Positions 7,545-16,425 of a stretch of 64,000 nucleotides of DNA are shown piece by piece. The DNA comes from Comamonas flocculans (GTDB lineage Bacteria > Pseudomonadota > Gammaproteobacteria > Burkholderiales > Burkholderiaceae_C), in NCBI RefSeq assembly GCF_007954405.1, contig NZ_CP042344.1, forward strand, positions 496,001 through 560,000. The letters run 5' to 3'. The notes below the pieces were generated by a model. The model was not told where the DNA came from. It saw only the letters and a list, made by a program, of their open reading frames with translations, and made no database searches. The stretch's first letter is position 1. The number at the start of each line of letters is the position of its first letter. Made by a program: the position numbers and the translations under genes.

Positions 7545-8720
7545 CTACTTGCCGTCGGTGCCCGGCACCTTGCCTTCCACGCCCTTGACGAAGTAGTTGA
7601 TGGCGCGCAGGAAGTCGTCGTCGGCCACCTTGCCTTCGGCCAGCACTTCCTTGCCGGTGTTGTCCGCCAGCGGCCCCTTCCAGATGTGGTAGCTGCCGTC
7701 CTTCAGGCCGGCCTTCAGTTCGTCCACCTTGGCCTTGGCCTCGGCCGGCACGTCCTCGGCGATGGAAACGAGATCGATCGCGCCTTCCTTCACGCCCCAC
7801 CACTGGTTGGGGCCGGTCTTCCAGCTGCCGTCCAGTGCCTCGCCGACGGCCTTCTTGTAGTAGGGCTCCCAGTTGATGATGGCCGAGGCCAGGTGGGCCT
7901 TGGGGCCATAGGCGGTCATGTCCGAATCCCAGCCGAAGGCGCGCTTGCCCATGGACTCGGCCGTCTTGAGCACGGCGGGCGAGTCGGTGTTCTGGAAAAG
8001 CACGTCAGCGCCGCCGTTGATCAGCGAGGTGGCGGCCTCGGTTTCCTTGGGCGGGTTGTGCCACTCGTTGATCCAGACCACCATGGTCTTGATGTCGGGG
8101 TTGCTCACCTGCGCGCCCAGCGTGAAGCTGTTGATGTTGCGCACCACCTCGGGGATGGGCACCGTGCCCACCACGCCCAGCACATTGGCCTTGGTCATGG
8201 CGCCCGCCACCACGCCGGCGAGGAAGGCGCCTTCGTAGGTGCGGCTGTCGTAGGTACGCATGTTGGCCGAGCTCTTGTAGCCGGTGGCATGCTCGAACTT
8301 CACGTCCGGATTGTCTTCGGCCACCTTGGCCATGGGCTCCATGAAGCCGAAGCTGGTGCCGAAGATCAGCTTGTTGCCCTGAGCCACGAGGTCGCGCGCC
8401 ACGCGCTCGGTGTCCGCGCCCTCGGGCACGTTCTCGACGAAGCTGGTGACCACCTTGCCCGGGAAGTCCTTCTCGACCGCCTTGCGCGCGTTGTCGTGCG
8501 CAAAGCTCCAGCCGCCGTCGCCCACGGGGCCGACGTAGATCCACGCAGCCTTGAGCGGCTCGGCCGGCGCCGGCGCAGGCGCTGCGGCGGCAGGCGCTTC
8601 GGCCGGCGCGGCGGCAGGGGCCGGCGCCGGCTCGTCCTTCTGCCCGCAGGCCACCATGGTGAGCGCCGCGGCGGACACCATGGCCAGGCGCAAGGCACTG
8701 CGTTTGTTCATGTTGATCAT
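7545..8720 (-). CDS. BMP-family (PnrA-like) substrate-binding lipoprotein of an ABC importer
   Basis: A 391-residue protein. The start at 8720 is supported by GGAGG placed 8 nt upstream. A lipoprotein signal ends in TMVACG, followed by a long Ala/Pro/Glu linker (to about residue 53) before the BMP/PnrA fold begins at LKAAWIYVGPVGDGGWSFAH. Proteins of this family bind purine nucleosides or related compounds and feed a two-permease ABC system. The gene is the last of a four-gene minus-strand operon (ATPase, permease, permease, binding protein), 41 bp after the second permease, with a strong terminator downstream. The Trp-rich first strand and the HNPPKE/WWGV region are typical. Which nucleobase or nucleoside is carried cannot be told. 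Confidence 0.85.
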   Translation of the reverse strand: MINMNKRSALRLAMVSAAALTMVACGQKDEPAPAPAAAPAEAPAAAAPAPAPAEPLKAAWIYVGPVGDGGWSFAHDNARKAVEKDFPGKVVTSFVENVPEGADTERVARDLVAQGNKLIFGTSFGFMEPMAKVAEDNPDVKFEHATGYKSSANMRTYDSRTYEGAFLAGVVAGAMTKANVLGVVGTVPIPEVVRNINSFTLGAQVSNPDIKTMVVWINEWHNPPKETEAATSLINGGADVLFQNTDSPAVLKTAESMGKRAFGWDSDMTAYGPKAHLASAIINWEPYYKKAVGEALDGSWKTGPNQWWGVKEGAIDLVSIAEDVPAEAKAKVDELKAGLKDGSYHIWKGPLADNTGKEVLAEGKVADDDFLRAINYFVKGVEGKVPGTDGK

Positions 8721-8761
8721 CAGACTGTCCTCCTGAAAATGAAAAGCAACCACTGGAAAAT

Positions 8762-9682
8762 TCAAGACCCGGGATGAAACGGCTTGCCCAGCGAGGCCGG
8801 CATGTTGACACGAATCCAGGTCGGATTGCGTGAAATCAGCGCCAGCACAACGACCGTGGCCAGATAGGGCAGCGCCGTGAGCAGCTGGCTGGGGATGGGC
8901 GAGCCCTGGCTCTGCAGATAGAACTGCAGCATGGTCACGCCGCCGAACAGGTAGGCGCCCAGCAGCACGCGGGCCGGGCGCCAGGTGCCGAAGGTGGTCA
9001 GCGCCAGCGCGATCCAGCCCTTGCCCGCGACCATGCCCTCGACCCACAACGGCGTGTAGATGATCGACAGGAAGCCCCCCGCCAGGCCGCACAGCGCGCC
9101 GCCGGCCACCACCGCGATCATGCGGATGCGGCGCACCGGATAGCCCAGCGCATGCGCCGATTCGGGCGACTCGCCCACCGCGCGCAGCACCAGGCCGACG
9201 CGGGTGCGGTAGAGCATCCAGATGAGGAAGACGGTCAGCGCGATGCCGAAGTACACCAGCGGATGCTGGCGCATCAGCGCCGGGCCGATGACGGGCAGAT
9301 CGCCCAGGCCCAGCCAGTTGAAGCGCGGGCGCGGCGGCATCTGCGCCTGCACGTAGTTGATGCCGACGAAGGCGGAAAAGCCCGCGCCGAACAGGGTGAG
9401 CGCCAGACCCGTGGCGTACTGGTTGGCATTGAGCCAGATCACCAGCCAGCCGAAGGCCGCCGCCAGCACCGCGCCGGCCGCCATGCCCGCCAGGAAACCC
9501 AGCGTGTCGCTGCCGGTATGCACCACGGTGGCAAAGCCGGCGATGGCCGCGCACAGCATCATGCCTTCGGCGCCCAGGTTCACGACGCCGGATTTTTCAT
9601 TGATGAGCAGGCCCAGCGCCGCCAGCGCCAGCACCGTGCCCGCCGTCAGCGTCGAAGCGAAAAGCAGGGGATAGGCATCCAT
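8762..9682 (-). CDS. ABC transporter permease, second subunit (NupQ/YufQ-like)
   Basis: A 306-residue membrane protein. The start at 9682 (MDAYPLLFASTLTAGTVLAL) overlaps the stop of the preceding permease by one base (TGATG), indicating coupling. It has about eight to nine hydrophobic segments. The conserved GLLINEKSGVVNLGAEGMML loop (about 24-43) is the signature of BPD_transp_2 permeases in nucleoside/BMP systems. It pairs with the 357-residue permease to form the membrane channel. A longer in-frame extension upstream overlaps the previous gene and was rejected. Confidence 0.85.
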   Translation of the reverse strand: MDAYPLLFASTLTAGTVLALAALGLLINEKSGVVNLGAEGMMLCAAIAGFATVVHTGSDTLGFLAGMAAGAVLAAAFGWLVIWLNANQYATGLALTLFGAGFSAFVGINYVQAQMPPRPRFNWLGLGDLPVIGPALMRQHPLVYFGIALTVFLIWMLYRTRVGLVLRAVGESPESAHALGYPVRRIRMIAVVAGGALCGLAGGFLSIIYTPLWVEGMVAGKGWIALALTTFGTWRPARVLLGAYLFGGVTMLQFYLQSQGSPIPSQLLTALPYLATVVVLALISRNPTWIRVNMPASLGKPFHPGS

Positions 9683-10755
9683 CACCGTGCCCCCTTGAGT
9701 GCGCCGGAGCGGCGCACGCGGTAGTTGACCAGGGTGTCGCAGGCCATGAGCGAGAACAGCAGCAGGCCCTGGAACACGTCGGTGAGCGATTTGGGCAGGC
9801 CCAGGCGCGACTGGGCGAGTTCGCCGCCGATGTAGAACATGCTCATCAATATGGCCGCCAGCACCATGCCCAGCGGATGCAGCCGTCCGACAAAGGCGAC
9901 GATGATCGCGGCGAATCCGTAGCCCACGGGGATGTAGGGCGTGAGCTGGCCCACCGGACCGGCGACTTCCAGCGCGCCCGCCAGGCCCGCCGTGGCGCCC
10001 GAAAGCAGCAGCGCCGTCCACAGCGCCGCGCGCGAGGAAAACCCGGCGTAGCGTGCCGCCGCCGGCGCCACGCCGCCGACCTGCAACGCATAGCCCGCCC
10101 GGGTGCGAAACAGATACAGCCACAGCAGCGCCGCGCCCGCCAGCGCGATCAGGGCGCCAATGTTCACGCGCGAGCCCGTCATGAGCCTGGGGATGCGCGC
10201 CACCGCCTCGAAGGTGCGCGTCTGCGGAAAGTTGTAGCCCATGGGGTCCTTCCAGGGGCCGAACACCATGTAGTTGAGCACCTGGATGGCCACATAGACC
10301 AGCATCAGGCTGACCAGGATCTCGCCCGCGTTGAAGCGGTCGCGCAGCAGCGCGACGATGCCCGCCCAGAGCATGCCGCCCACCACCCCGGCCAGGAGCA
10401 CCGCCACGACGATCCAGCGCCCCGTCTCCTTACCCGCGAGCAGCGCCACGCCGCCGGCGAAGATGGCACCGATCACGTACTGCCCTTCGGCGCCGATGTT
10501 CCAGATGTTGGAGCGAAAGCACACCGCCAGACCGAGCGCGATCAGCAGCAGCGGCGTGGCCTTCACGCCCAGCTCGCCGAGCGCGTAGCGCGACTTGATC
10601 GGCTCCCAGAAGAACACCATCAAGCCCTTGACCGGGTCCTTGCCGAGCAGCGAAAACAGCAGCACCCCGAGCAGCACCGTAATCGCCAGCGCCAGCAGCG
10701 GCGAGGCCCAGGCCCAGGTGCGCGAGGGCGTGGGGCGCAGTTCAAGCCGCAGCAT
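9682..10755 (-). CDS. ABC transporter permease, first subunit (NupP/YufP-like)
   Basis: A 357-residue permease with a hydrophilic N-terminus and a first helix at about residues 15-38. LAVCFRSNIWNIGAEGQYVIGAIFAGG (about 95-121) is the counterpart of the NxGAEG loop in the partner permease. It belongs to the branched-chain/ribose-type BPD_transp_2 family used with BMP lipoproteins. The gene overlaps the ATPase gene by 14 bp and the next permease by 1 bp, so stoichiometric cotranslation is likely. Confidence 0.85.
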   Translation of the reverse strand: MLRLELRPTPSRTWAWASPLLALAITVLLGVLLFSLLGKDPVKGLMVFFWEPIKSRYALGELGVKATPLLLIALGLAVCFRSNIWNIGAEGQYVIGAIFAGGVALLAGKETGRWIVVAVLLAGVVGGMLWAGIVALLRDRFNAGEILVSLMLVYVAIQVLNYMVFGPWKDPMGYNFPQTRTFEAVARIPRLMTGSRVNIGALIALAGAALLWLYLFRTRAGYALQVGGVAPAAARYAGFSSRAALWTALLLSGATAGLAGALEVAGPVGQLTPYIPVGYGFAAIIVAFVGRLHPLGMVLAAILMSMFYIGGELAQSRLGLPKSLTDVFQGLLLFSLMACDTLVNYRVRRSGALKGAR

Positions 10756-12319
10756 CGGCCACCTCCTGCTGCGCCGGCGCGCCGTCGGAGCCGGGCCACA
10801 GGCCGCTCATCCACAGCCCGATCTGCTCGACGCTCGCGTCCCTGCGCGCCAGGCTGGGGGAGAGCTGGCCCTTGGCAATGACGTGTAGGCGGTCACAGAT
10901 TTCGAACAATTCATCGAGCTCCTCGCTCACCACCAGCACCGCGCAGCCCGCGTCGCGCAGCGCCAGGATCTCGCCGCGAATCTGCGCCGAGGCGCCCACG
11001 TCCACGCCCCAGGTGGGCTGCGAGACGATGAGCAGCCTGGGACGCGCGTCGATCTCGCGCCCCATGATGTACTTCTGCAGGTTGCCGCCCGACAGCGACC
11101 GGGCCGCCGCGTGCGTGCCCGCGGCCTTGACCCGAAAGCGCTCGATGATGTCCGCCGCCTGGCGGCGCAGCGCCCGCATGCGCAGCCAGCCCAGGCGCCC
11201 GACGGCCTCCTTGCGCGTGAGCAGCAGGTTGTGCGCCAGGCTCATCTCGGGCACGGCGCCCCGGCCCAGGCGCTCTTCCGGCACGAAGTGCAGACCCAGC
11301 GCCCGGCGCGCCGAGGGAGACATCCGCCCCGCCGCCCGATTTGCTATCGAAACAGAAGCTGCTGGCGCTCGCCTGTCTTCGCCAGAGAGCGAGAAAAGCA
11401 GTTCACGCTGGCCATTGCCCGACACCCCGGCGATGCCCACCACCTCGCCCGCGCGCACCGTGAGCGAGATGCCTTGCAGGTCCACGCCGAACGGCGACTC
11501 GCGCGTCAGGCTGAGCTCGCTCACCGTCAGCACCGGCGCGCCCGGCTCGCGCGGCACGTGGGTGAGTGGCGGCGGCTCGGCGCCGATCATCAGGCGCGAG
11601 AGCGAAGCATTGGTCTCCTGGCGCGGGTCGCACACGCCCGTGACCTTGCCCGCGCGCATCACCGTGCAGGCGCTGCACAGCGCGCGGATCTCGTGCAGCT
11701 TGTGGCTGATGTAGAGGATGGAGCAGCCTTCATCGGACAGGCGCCTGAGCGTGACGAAGAGCTTTTCCACCGCCTGCGGCGTGAGCACCGAGGTGGGCTC
11801 GTCCAGGATCAGCAGGCGCGGGCCCGCGAGCAGCGCGCGGATGATCTCCACGCGCTGCATCTCGCCCACGCCCAGGGTGTGCACCGGACGCTCGGGGTCC
11901 ACCTCCAGGCCGTAGGTGGCGGCGGTGGCGGCGATGCGCCGCGAGACTTCGGCCAGCGACAGCGTCTTGTCCAGCCCGAGCCAGACGTTCTCGGCCACCG
12001 ACAAGGTCTCGAAGAGGCTGAAGTGCTGAAACACCATCGCGATGCCGAGCTGGCGCGCGGCCTGCGGGTTGCGCACCAGCGCCAGGCGCCCATCGACATG
12101 CATGTCGCCGGCGTCGGGCTTGACGGCGCCGTAGATGATCTTCATCAAGGTGCTCTTGCCCGCGCCGTTTTCGCCCAGCACCGCATGGATCTCTCCGGGC
12201 TGCACTTTCAGCGACACGCCATCGTTGGCGACCACGCCGGGGTAGCGCTTGGTGATCCCGCTGAGTTCCAGCCGCGCCGCGGCGGCCTCGGGTACGACAG
12301 GGACGTGCAAGGGCGGCAT
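10742..12319 (-). CDS. ABC transporter ATPase with two tandem nucleotide-binding domains (NupO/YufO-like)
   Basis: A 525-residue cytoplasmic ATPase with the duplicated layout of sugar/nucleoside importers. Domain 1 has Walker A GENGAGKS (about 48-55), signature LGVGEMQRVEI and Walker B LLILDEP. Domain 2, from about residue 255, has a degenerate P-loop (GVSGNGQREL), as usual for this class, and the signature LSGGNLQKYIMGRE. The first gene of the four-gene importer operon. Residues encoded near 11338-11400 (about 307-327, between the second P-loop and signature) come from a copy of the interspersed repeat read in frame, in a region that looks like a surface loop. Domain 1 starts LELSGITKRYPGVVAN. 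Confidence 0.9.
   Translation of the reverse strand: MPPLHVPVVPEAAAARLELSGITKRYPGVVANDGVSLKVQPGEIHAVLGENGAGKSTLMKIIYGAVKPDAGDMHVDGRLALVRNPQAARQLGIAMVFQHFSLFETLSVAENVWLGLDKTLSLAEVSRRIAATAATYGLEVDPERPVHTLGVGEMQRVEIIRALLAGPRLLILDEPTSVLTPQAVEKLFVTLRRLSDEGCSILYISHKLHEIRALCSACTVMRAGKVTGVCDPRQETNASLSRLMIGAEPPPLTHVPREPGAPVLTVSELSLTRESPFGVDLQGISLTVRAGEVVGIAGVSGNGQRELLFSLSGEDRRAPAASVSIANRAAGRMSPSARRALGLHFVPEERLGRGAVPEMSLAHNLLLTRKEAVGRLGWLRMRALRRQAADIIERFRVKAAGTHAAARSLSGGNLQKYIMGREIDARPRLLIVSQPTWGVDVGASAQIRGEILALRDAGCAVLVVSEELDELFEICDRLHVIAKGQLSPSLARRDASVEQIGLWMSGLWPGSDGAPAQQEVADAAA
11338..11400 (+). repeat. Interspersed repeat copy, in frame inside the ABC ATPase gene
   Basis: GATTTGCTATCGAAACAGAA followed by GCTGCTGGCGCTCGCC matches the repeat family (GCTATCAAA..., AGCTGCTGGCGCTTGCC). 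It is read antisense by the ATPase gene and adds about 20 residues without breaking the frame. Local GC is lower than in the flanks. Confidence 0.6.
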
Positions 12320-12445
12320 GCGATAAAGCCTCTCTTCTAGGGATGGACCCCGCGCCCGCAGGTGCGAAGCCGGAGCCGGGGCGTGTCATTTTCGGTCACT
12401 GCAGGGGCGCTGGCGCCATCATGCCAGCAAAGTGCATGCGATAGA

Positions 12446-12466
12446 TGTACACCATAATTGCATACA
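12446..12466. promoter_or_regulatory. Candidate regulator-binding dyad upstream of the BMP ABC operon
   Basis: In the 185-bp gap before the ATPase start (12319) lies an AT-rich island with TGTACACC, then ATAAT, then TGCATACA: outer TGTA/TACA arms 21 bp end to end. TGTA...TACA dyads are typical of GntR-family operators. On the minus strand TTGTGT could be a -35 element. No regulator gene is adjacent, so the assignment is weak. Confidence 0.35.
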
Positions 12467-12504
12467 CAACGCGGGAACATCGGGGTTTCCATGGGCCTCG
12501 GTGC

Positions 12505-14592
12505 TCAAGCGGCGTCGGCCGGTGTTCCCGCCTGCGCCAGCTGCACGCGGTTGCGTCCCTGGCGCTTGGCGCCATAGCAGGCCATGTCGGCGCTGGCCAA
12601 CACCTCGGTCACCGCGTCGCCCGGACGCAACAGCACCAGGCCCATGCTCAGGCTCAGCGAAAAGCTGCGGCCGTGGTAGGTGGGCTCCCACTGCGCCACG
12701 GCGGCGCGCAGCTTCTCGGCCAGCGCGCTGCCGCGCGCCAGGTCGGCGCCGGGCAGCACGACCGCGAACTCGTCACCGCCCAGGCGCGCCACCCAGCCCA
12801 TCTGGCGCACCAGCGACTGCAGCATGCGCGCCAGGTAGCGCAGCACGTCGTCGCCTGCGTCGTGGCCGGCCAGCTCGTTGATCAGGGTGAAGTGGTCCAG
12901 GTCGGCATGCAGCAACACGCCCACCACCTCGGGGGTGGCCGCGCCCGCGGGCGCCGCGCCATGGGCCACCTGGTCGGACAGCAGCAGCGGCAGCTTGCGC
13001 GCCAGCGCCGCCTGGTTGGGCAGGAAGGTCAGCGGGTCGTGCCAGCGCGCCCAGTCGTGCTGCAGGCGCGCCTCACGCTCGGCCGAACCGTCTTCCAGCA
13101 TCCAGATCACGCCGGCGCTCAGGTCGCCCAGGTGCACCGGCTCGCCCTGCACCTGGGCCCAGAAAGTGCTGCCGTCGCGCCGTGCCAGGGCCAGCTCGCC
13201 GTGAAAGCGCCCGTGCGTGGCGAAGTCCGCGCGCACCCGCTCTGCCACGCTCTGCCCGTCCGGGGCATCGCCGACGAGCTGCAGCAGATCACGCCCGACC
13301 AGCTGCGCGGGCGTGCTGCCCAGCAGGCGGCAGGCCTGGCCGCTGGCCAGTTCGATGCGCTGCGCATGCGTGAGCACGATGCCCAGCGGCACATGCTCGA
13401 GCACCGCCTCGAGCTGGCGCGCCAGCGCCAGCGCGCTGCGCTGCTGCTGGCGGCGCAGCTGCACCAGGCGGGCGAACACGCGCACCACGTCCTGCACCTC
13501 GCCGCGCGGGCGCGCCGCGTTCTGGCGCTCCCAGGGGACGCTCGCCGGGTGCTCGCCGGCAAGCACCGCGCGGGCGCGCTGGCGCAAGAGCGTGAGCGGG
13601 CGCATCAACCACCACAGCACCAGCAGCGCCGCCACGGCCACCAGCGCAATGCCGGCGGCCACCAGCCACCACAGCCGCTGCTCGGCGGCCATCAGCGGCT
13701 TGAGCAGCGAGGGCGCATGGTTGACACGCACCACCGTCCAGCCCGGCAGAGCGACCACCGCCCAGCCGACCACGGTGCCGTCACCCAGCACCACCCGCCC
13801 TGGCTGGGACAAAGCGGCGGCGCTGTCCTTGCCGGAGAACAGCGCCGCCAGCTCAGGCTCGTCGCGCACCAGGCCGAGCACCCGCGCCGGGTCGGGATGC
13901 GAGACGATCACGCCCTCGTGCGTGAACACCATGAAACGGGTGTTGTCGCGCTCGGGCAGGGCGAGCGAAGGCGGCAGCAGGTTCTGCGACTGCAGGCGCA
14001 GGCTGCCCGCCACCAGCGCCAGGGTGCGGCCGTCCTCGCCCAGCACCGGCAGCGCCAGCACCAGGCGGGCCTGCGCGGTGCGCGCGCCCAGCACGCCCGA
14101 GACCATGGGCTTGCCTTCCTGCCAGGCGCGGCGCAGCAGCGCCTGCTCGGCGTCCTCCATCTGCTCGAGCGCCGTCACGCCGCCCCCCTGCAGCCGCAGC
14201 CCGTCGGCCTCGGGCGCGCGCAGCACCGCCACCGATTCGAACAGCCGCCCGCCCGGGCGCGCCTGCAACAGCCAGGCGCGCAGGCGCGCACTGGAGCCCA
14301 GCACCTGCGGCGTGAGGCCGTCGGCGAGCGCCGAGAGCATCTTGAAATTGAGCTCCATCTTGCTCGAGAGCATGCGCGCGAGCATCTCCACCTCGCCGCC
14401 GTCCTGGTCGAGGATGCGCTGCAGCGCCTGCGGCTCGCTGCTGCGCGAGACCAGCCAGGCCGACAACCCCCCGGCCACCAGCGCCACCGCCACCAGCAGC
14501 ACGGCCAGCGCCCGCACCAGCGGGCCCGGGCCCCAGAGGTGCGTGGACTCGCCCTGCGGCGGCGGCGCAAGCTCGGGCGACGGCGGCGTCAT
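12505..14592 (-). CDS. Membrane-anchored sensor diguanylate cyclase (periplasmic sensor, PAS-like, GGDEF)
   Basis: A 695-residue protein. The first membrane helix is VRALAVLLVAVALVAGGLSA (about 28-47). A periplasmic sensor region with Cache-like features follows (about 50-295). A second helix (LWWLVAAGIALVAVAALLVL, about 304-325) leads to a short HAMP-like linker, a PAS-like region (about 375-480) and a GGDEF domain. The active-site motif GGDEF is intact at about 605-609, so it should make cyclic di-GMP from GTP. The I-site normally written RxxD five residues before the motif is RQMG here, so product inhibition is probably lost. There is no EAL domain. It appears monocistronic. Confidence 0.85.
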   Translation of the reverse strand: MTPPSPELAPPPQGESTHLWGPGPLVRALAVLLVAVALVAGGLSAWLVSRSSEPQALQRILDQDGGEVEMLARMLSSKMELNFKMLSALADGLTPQVLGSSARLRAWLLQARPGGRLFESVAVLRAPEADGLRLQGGGVTALEQMEDAEQALLRRAWQEGKPMVSGVLGARTAQARLVLALPVLGEDGRTLALVAGSLRLQSQNLLPPSLALPERDNTRFMVFTHEGVIVSHPDPARVLGLVRDEPELAALFSGKDSAAALSQPGRVVLGDGTVVGWAVVALPGWTVVRVNHAPSLLKPLMAAEQRLWWLVAAGIALVAVAALLVLWWLMRPLTLLRQRARAVLAGEHPASVPWERQNAARPRGEVQDVVRVFARLVQLRRQQQRSALALARQLEAVLEHVPLGIVLTHAQRIELASGQACRLLGSTPAQLVGRDLLQLVGDAPDGQSVAERVRADFATHGRFHGELALARRDGSTFWAQVQGEPVHLGDLSAGVIWMLEDGSAEREARLQHDWARWHDPLTFLPNQAALARKLPLLLSDQVAHGAAPAGAATPEVVGVLLHADLDHFTLINELAGHDAGDDVLRYLARMLQSLVRQMGWVARLGGDEFAVVLPGADLARGSALAEKLRAAVAQWEPTYHGRSFSLSLSMGLVLLRPGDAVTEVLASADMACYGAKRQGRNRVQLAQAGTPADAA

Positions 14593-14984
14593 GGCAACTC
14601 CCGCAAGGGCTTGGCGTCAGGCATCGGGGCGCAAACGAAGGACATGGAAAAGTGGTGTGCCACCGGCACCACGCCGGCGGCGGCTGCGACGCCGCGCACG
14701 GCCCCCGGCGCGCATGCAGGGCCACGGCAGCGGCCCGGGCCAGCCACAAGCCACGGCCGGCCAGCAGGCCGCGCGGCGGGGCATGCAACGCGCGCAAGAA
14801 GCCGGTTCGGCCTTGCTCTTGGACTATAGACACGGGCCGGGGTACGCCGGCTCGGGTGCAACCCTGAAAGCCGCCAAGGAAAACCCTGATACCCCTGCGC
14901 ACCATCGCACTGCGCACCCGGCCAGCCGGCGCGGCGGAGCGCTCGGGCGACAATCGGCGCGTCCCCTGACGCACCGGAACAGCC
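14593..14984. other. 392-bp intergenic region without a recognisable gene
   Basis: The gap lies between the divergent diguanylate cyclase (minus) and HIT protein (plus) genes. Short frames exist on both strands but have no signal, domain or start site that I can support. The left part is as GC-rich as coding DNA. The right part contains a TATAGA hexamer (14825-14830) that could be a -10 box for the plus strand, without a clear -35. No stable terminator was seen. Confidence 0.4.
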
Positions 14985-15449
14985 ATGCCCCACTTCGTCG
15001 ATACCTCCGCCCCCGGCTCCTGCATCTTCTGCCGCCTGATCGCCGGCGAGATCCCCAGCGCCAAGGTGTATGAGGACGAGCACAGCGTCGCCTTCATGGA
15101 TCTGGGCCAGGTCAACCCCGGGCACGTGCTGGTGGCCACGCGCCAGCACGCCGCCACGCTCTGGGACACCACGCCCGAGCAGGCCGCCGCGGTGATGCAC
15201 ACCGTGCACCGCGTGGCTGCGGCGGTGCGCGCCGCCTTCCAGCCCGAAGGCCTCATGCTGCTGCAGGCCAACGGCGCCGTGGCCGGCCAGACGGTGGGGC
15301 ACTTTCACATGCATGTGGTGCCGCGCCATGCGCACGACGGCATCGCCTACACCTGGCCACGCAAGGACCCGCCGCCCGATGTCCTCGCGGGCTACGCCGG
15401 GCAGCTCAGGGCCGCGCTCCAGGCCGCGGCGCCCGCTGCGCGCCTGTAA
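14985..15449 (+). CDS. HIT-family protein (histidine triad nucleotide-binding hydrolase)
   Basis: A 154-residue cytoplasmic protein. The N-terminal [20 protein letters not shown] (13-32) is the usual HIT opening with a CxxC pair. The catalytic triad HFHMHVVPR (about 106-114) is intact, with the middle His as nucleophile for hydrolysis of nucleoside phosphoramidates or dinucleoside polyphosphates. Sixteen bases separate it from miaA, so the two are probably cotranscribed. The exact substrate (HinT-like versus Ap4A-like) is not clear. It is longer than HinT (about 119 residues). Confidence 0.9.
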   Translation: MPHFVDTSAPGSCIFCRLIAGEIPSAKVYEDEHSVAFMDLGQVNPGHVLVATRQHAATLWDTTPEQAAAVMHTVHRVAAAVRAAFQPEGLMLLQANGAVAGQTVGHFHMHVVPRHAHDGIAYTWPRKDPPPDVLAGYAGQLRAALQAAAPAARL

Positions 15450-15465
15450 GCACCGACATCGCACC

Positions 15466-16425
15466 ATGTCCGCACTGCCCGCCCTGGCCCTGAGCGGCCC
15501 CACGGCCAGCGGCAAGACGGCCGCCGCCCTGGCGCTGGTGCGCGCGCTGGCCGAGCGCGGAGTGCCGGTGGAGATCGTCAGCGTCGATTCGGCCCTGGTG
15601 TACCGCGGCATGGACATAGGCACGGCCAAGCCCACGGCCGAAGAGCGGGCGCAGGCGCCCCACCACCTGATCGACATCCGCGACCCGGCTCAGAGCTACA
15701 GCGCCGCCGACTTCGCGCGCGACGCGCGCCGGCTGATCGCCGCCATCCAGGCGCGCGGCGCGCTGCCCCTGCTGGTGGGTGGCACGCTGCTGTACTTCAA
15801 GGCCCTGATGCAGGGCATGGCCGAGCTGCCACCCGCCAATGCCGCGGTGCGCGCCGAACTGGATGCGCGCGCGGCCCGCATCGGCTGGCCCGCGATGCAC
15901 GCGCAATTGGCGCAGGTGGACCCGCCCACCGCCGCGCGCCTGGCGCCCGCGGACGGCCAGCGCATCCAGCGCGCGCTGGAGGTCTGGCAGCTGGCGGGAC
16001 GCCCGCTGTCCGAGCTTTTAGCTACTCAAAGCATAGCCTGTAGCGATTGCCCCATCAGCGAAAACGCCATTTTTTCTCTCGAACCTGCCGACCGCGCCTG
16101 GCTGCACCAGCGCATAGGCCTGCGCTTTGCGGCCATGCTGCAGCAAGGCCTGCTGGACGAGGTGCGCGGCTTGCGCACGCGCGCCGAGCTGCATGCGCAG
16201 CTGCCCAGCATGCGCTGCGTGGGCTACCGCCAGTGCTGGCAAGCGCTGGATGGCGTCTTTCCCCTGGCCGAGCTGCCCGAACGCGGCGCGGCCGCCACGC
16301 GCCAGCTCGCGCGCCGCCAGCTCACCTGGCTGCGCGCCATGCCGGCACGCCAGGTCATTGCCGCCGACGCGCCCGATGCCAGCGCGCAGCTGGTGCAGGC
16401 CGCACTCGGGCGGCTGCCCGCATGA
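15466..16425 (+). CDS. miaA: tRNA dimethylallyltransferase MiaA
   Basis: A 319-residue enzyme that transfers dimethylallyl from DMAPP to N6 of adenosine 37 in tRNAs reading UNN codons. It has the P-loop GPTASGKT (9-16), the [17 protein letters not shown] motif (about 41-57), HHLIDIRDP (about 66-74) and RIQRALEVW. Residues about 184-206 ([20 protein letters not shown]) come from an interspersed repeat read in frame, located just after RPL and before [12 protein letters not shown]. The flanking family sequence resumes cleanly, so the enzyme is probably active. The start at 15466 follows the HIT gene closely; a longer frame overlapping HIT was rejected. The stop overlaps the ABC ATPase start by ATGA. 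Confidence 0.93.
   Translation: MSALPALALSGPTASGKTAAALALVRALAERGVPVEIVSVDSALVYRGMDIGTAKPTAEERAQAPHHLIDIRDPAQSYSAADFARDARRLIAAIQARGALPLLVGGTLLYFKALMQGMAELPPANAAVRAELDARAARIGWPAMHAQLAQVDPPTAARLAPADGQRIQRALEVWQLAGRPLSELLATQSIACSDCPISENAIFSLEPADRAWLHQRIGLRFAAMLQQGLLDEVRGLRTRAELHAQLPSMRCVGYRQCWQALDGVFPLAELPERGAAATRQLARRQLTWLRAMPARQVIAADAPDASAQLVQAALGRLPA
16016..16083 (+). repeat. Interspersed repeat copy, in frame inside miaA
   Basis: TTTTAGCTACTCAAAGCATA then GCCTGTAGCGATTGCCCCAT and GCCATTTTTTCTCTCGAA shows the whole repeat layout: an AGCTA...TAGC arm, a GCGCTTG-like block, and an AATTTC/TTTT tail ending TCGAA. It is clearly lower in GC than the surrounding gene. Confidence 0.7.
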
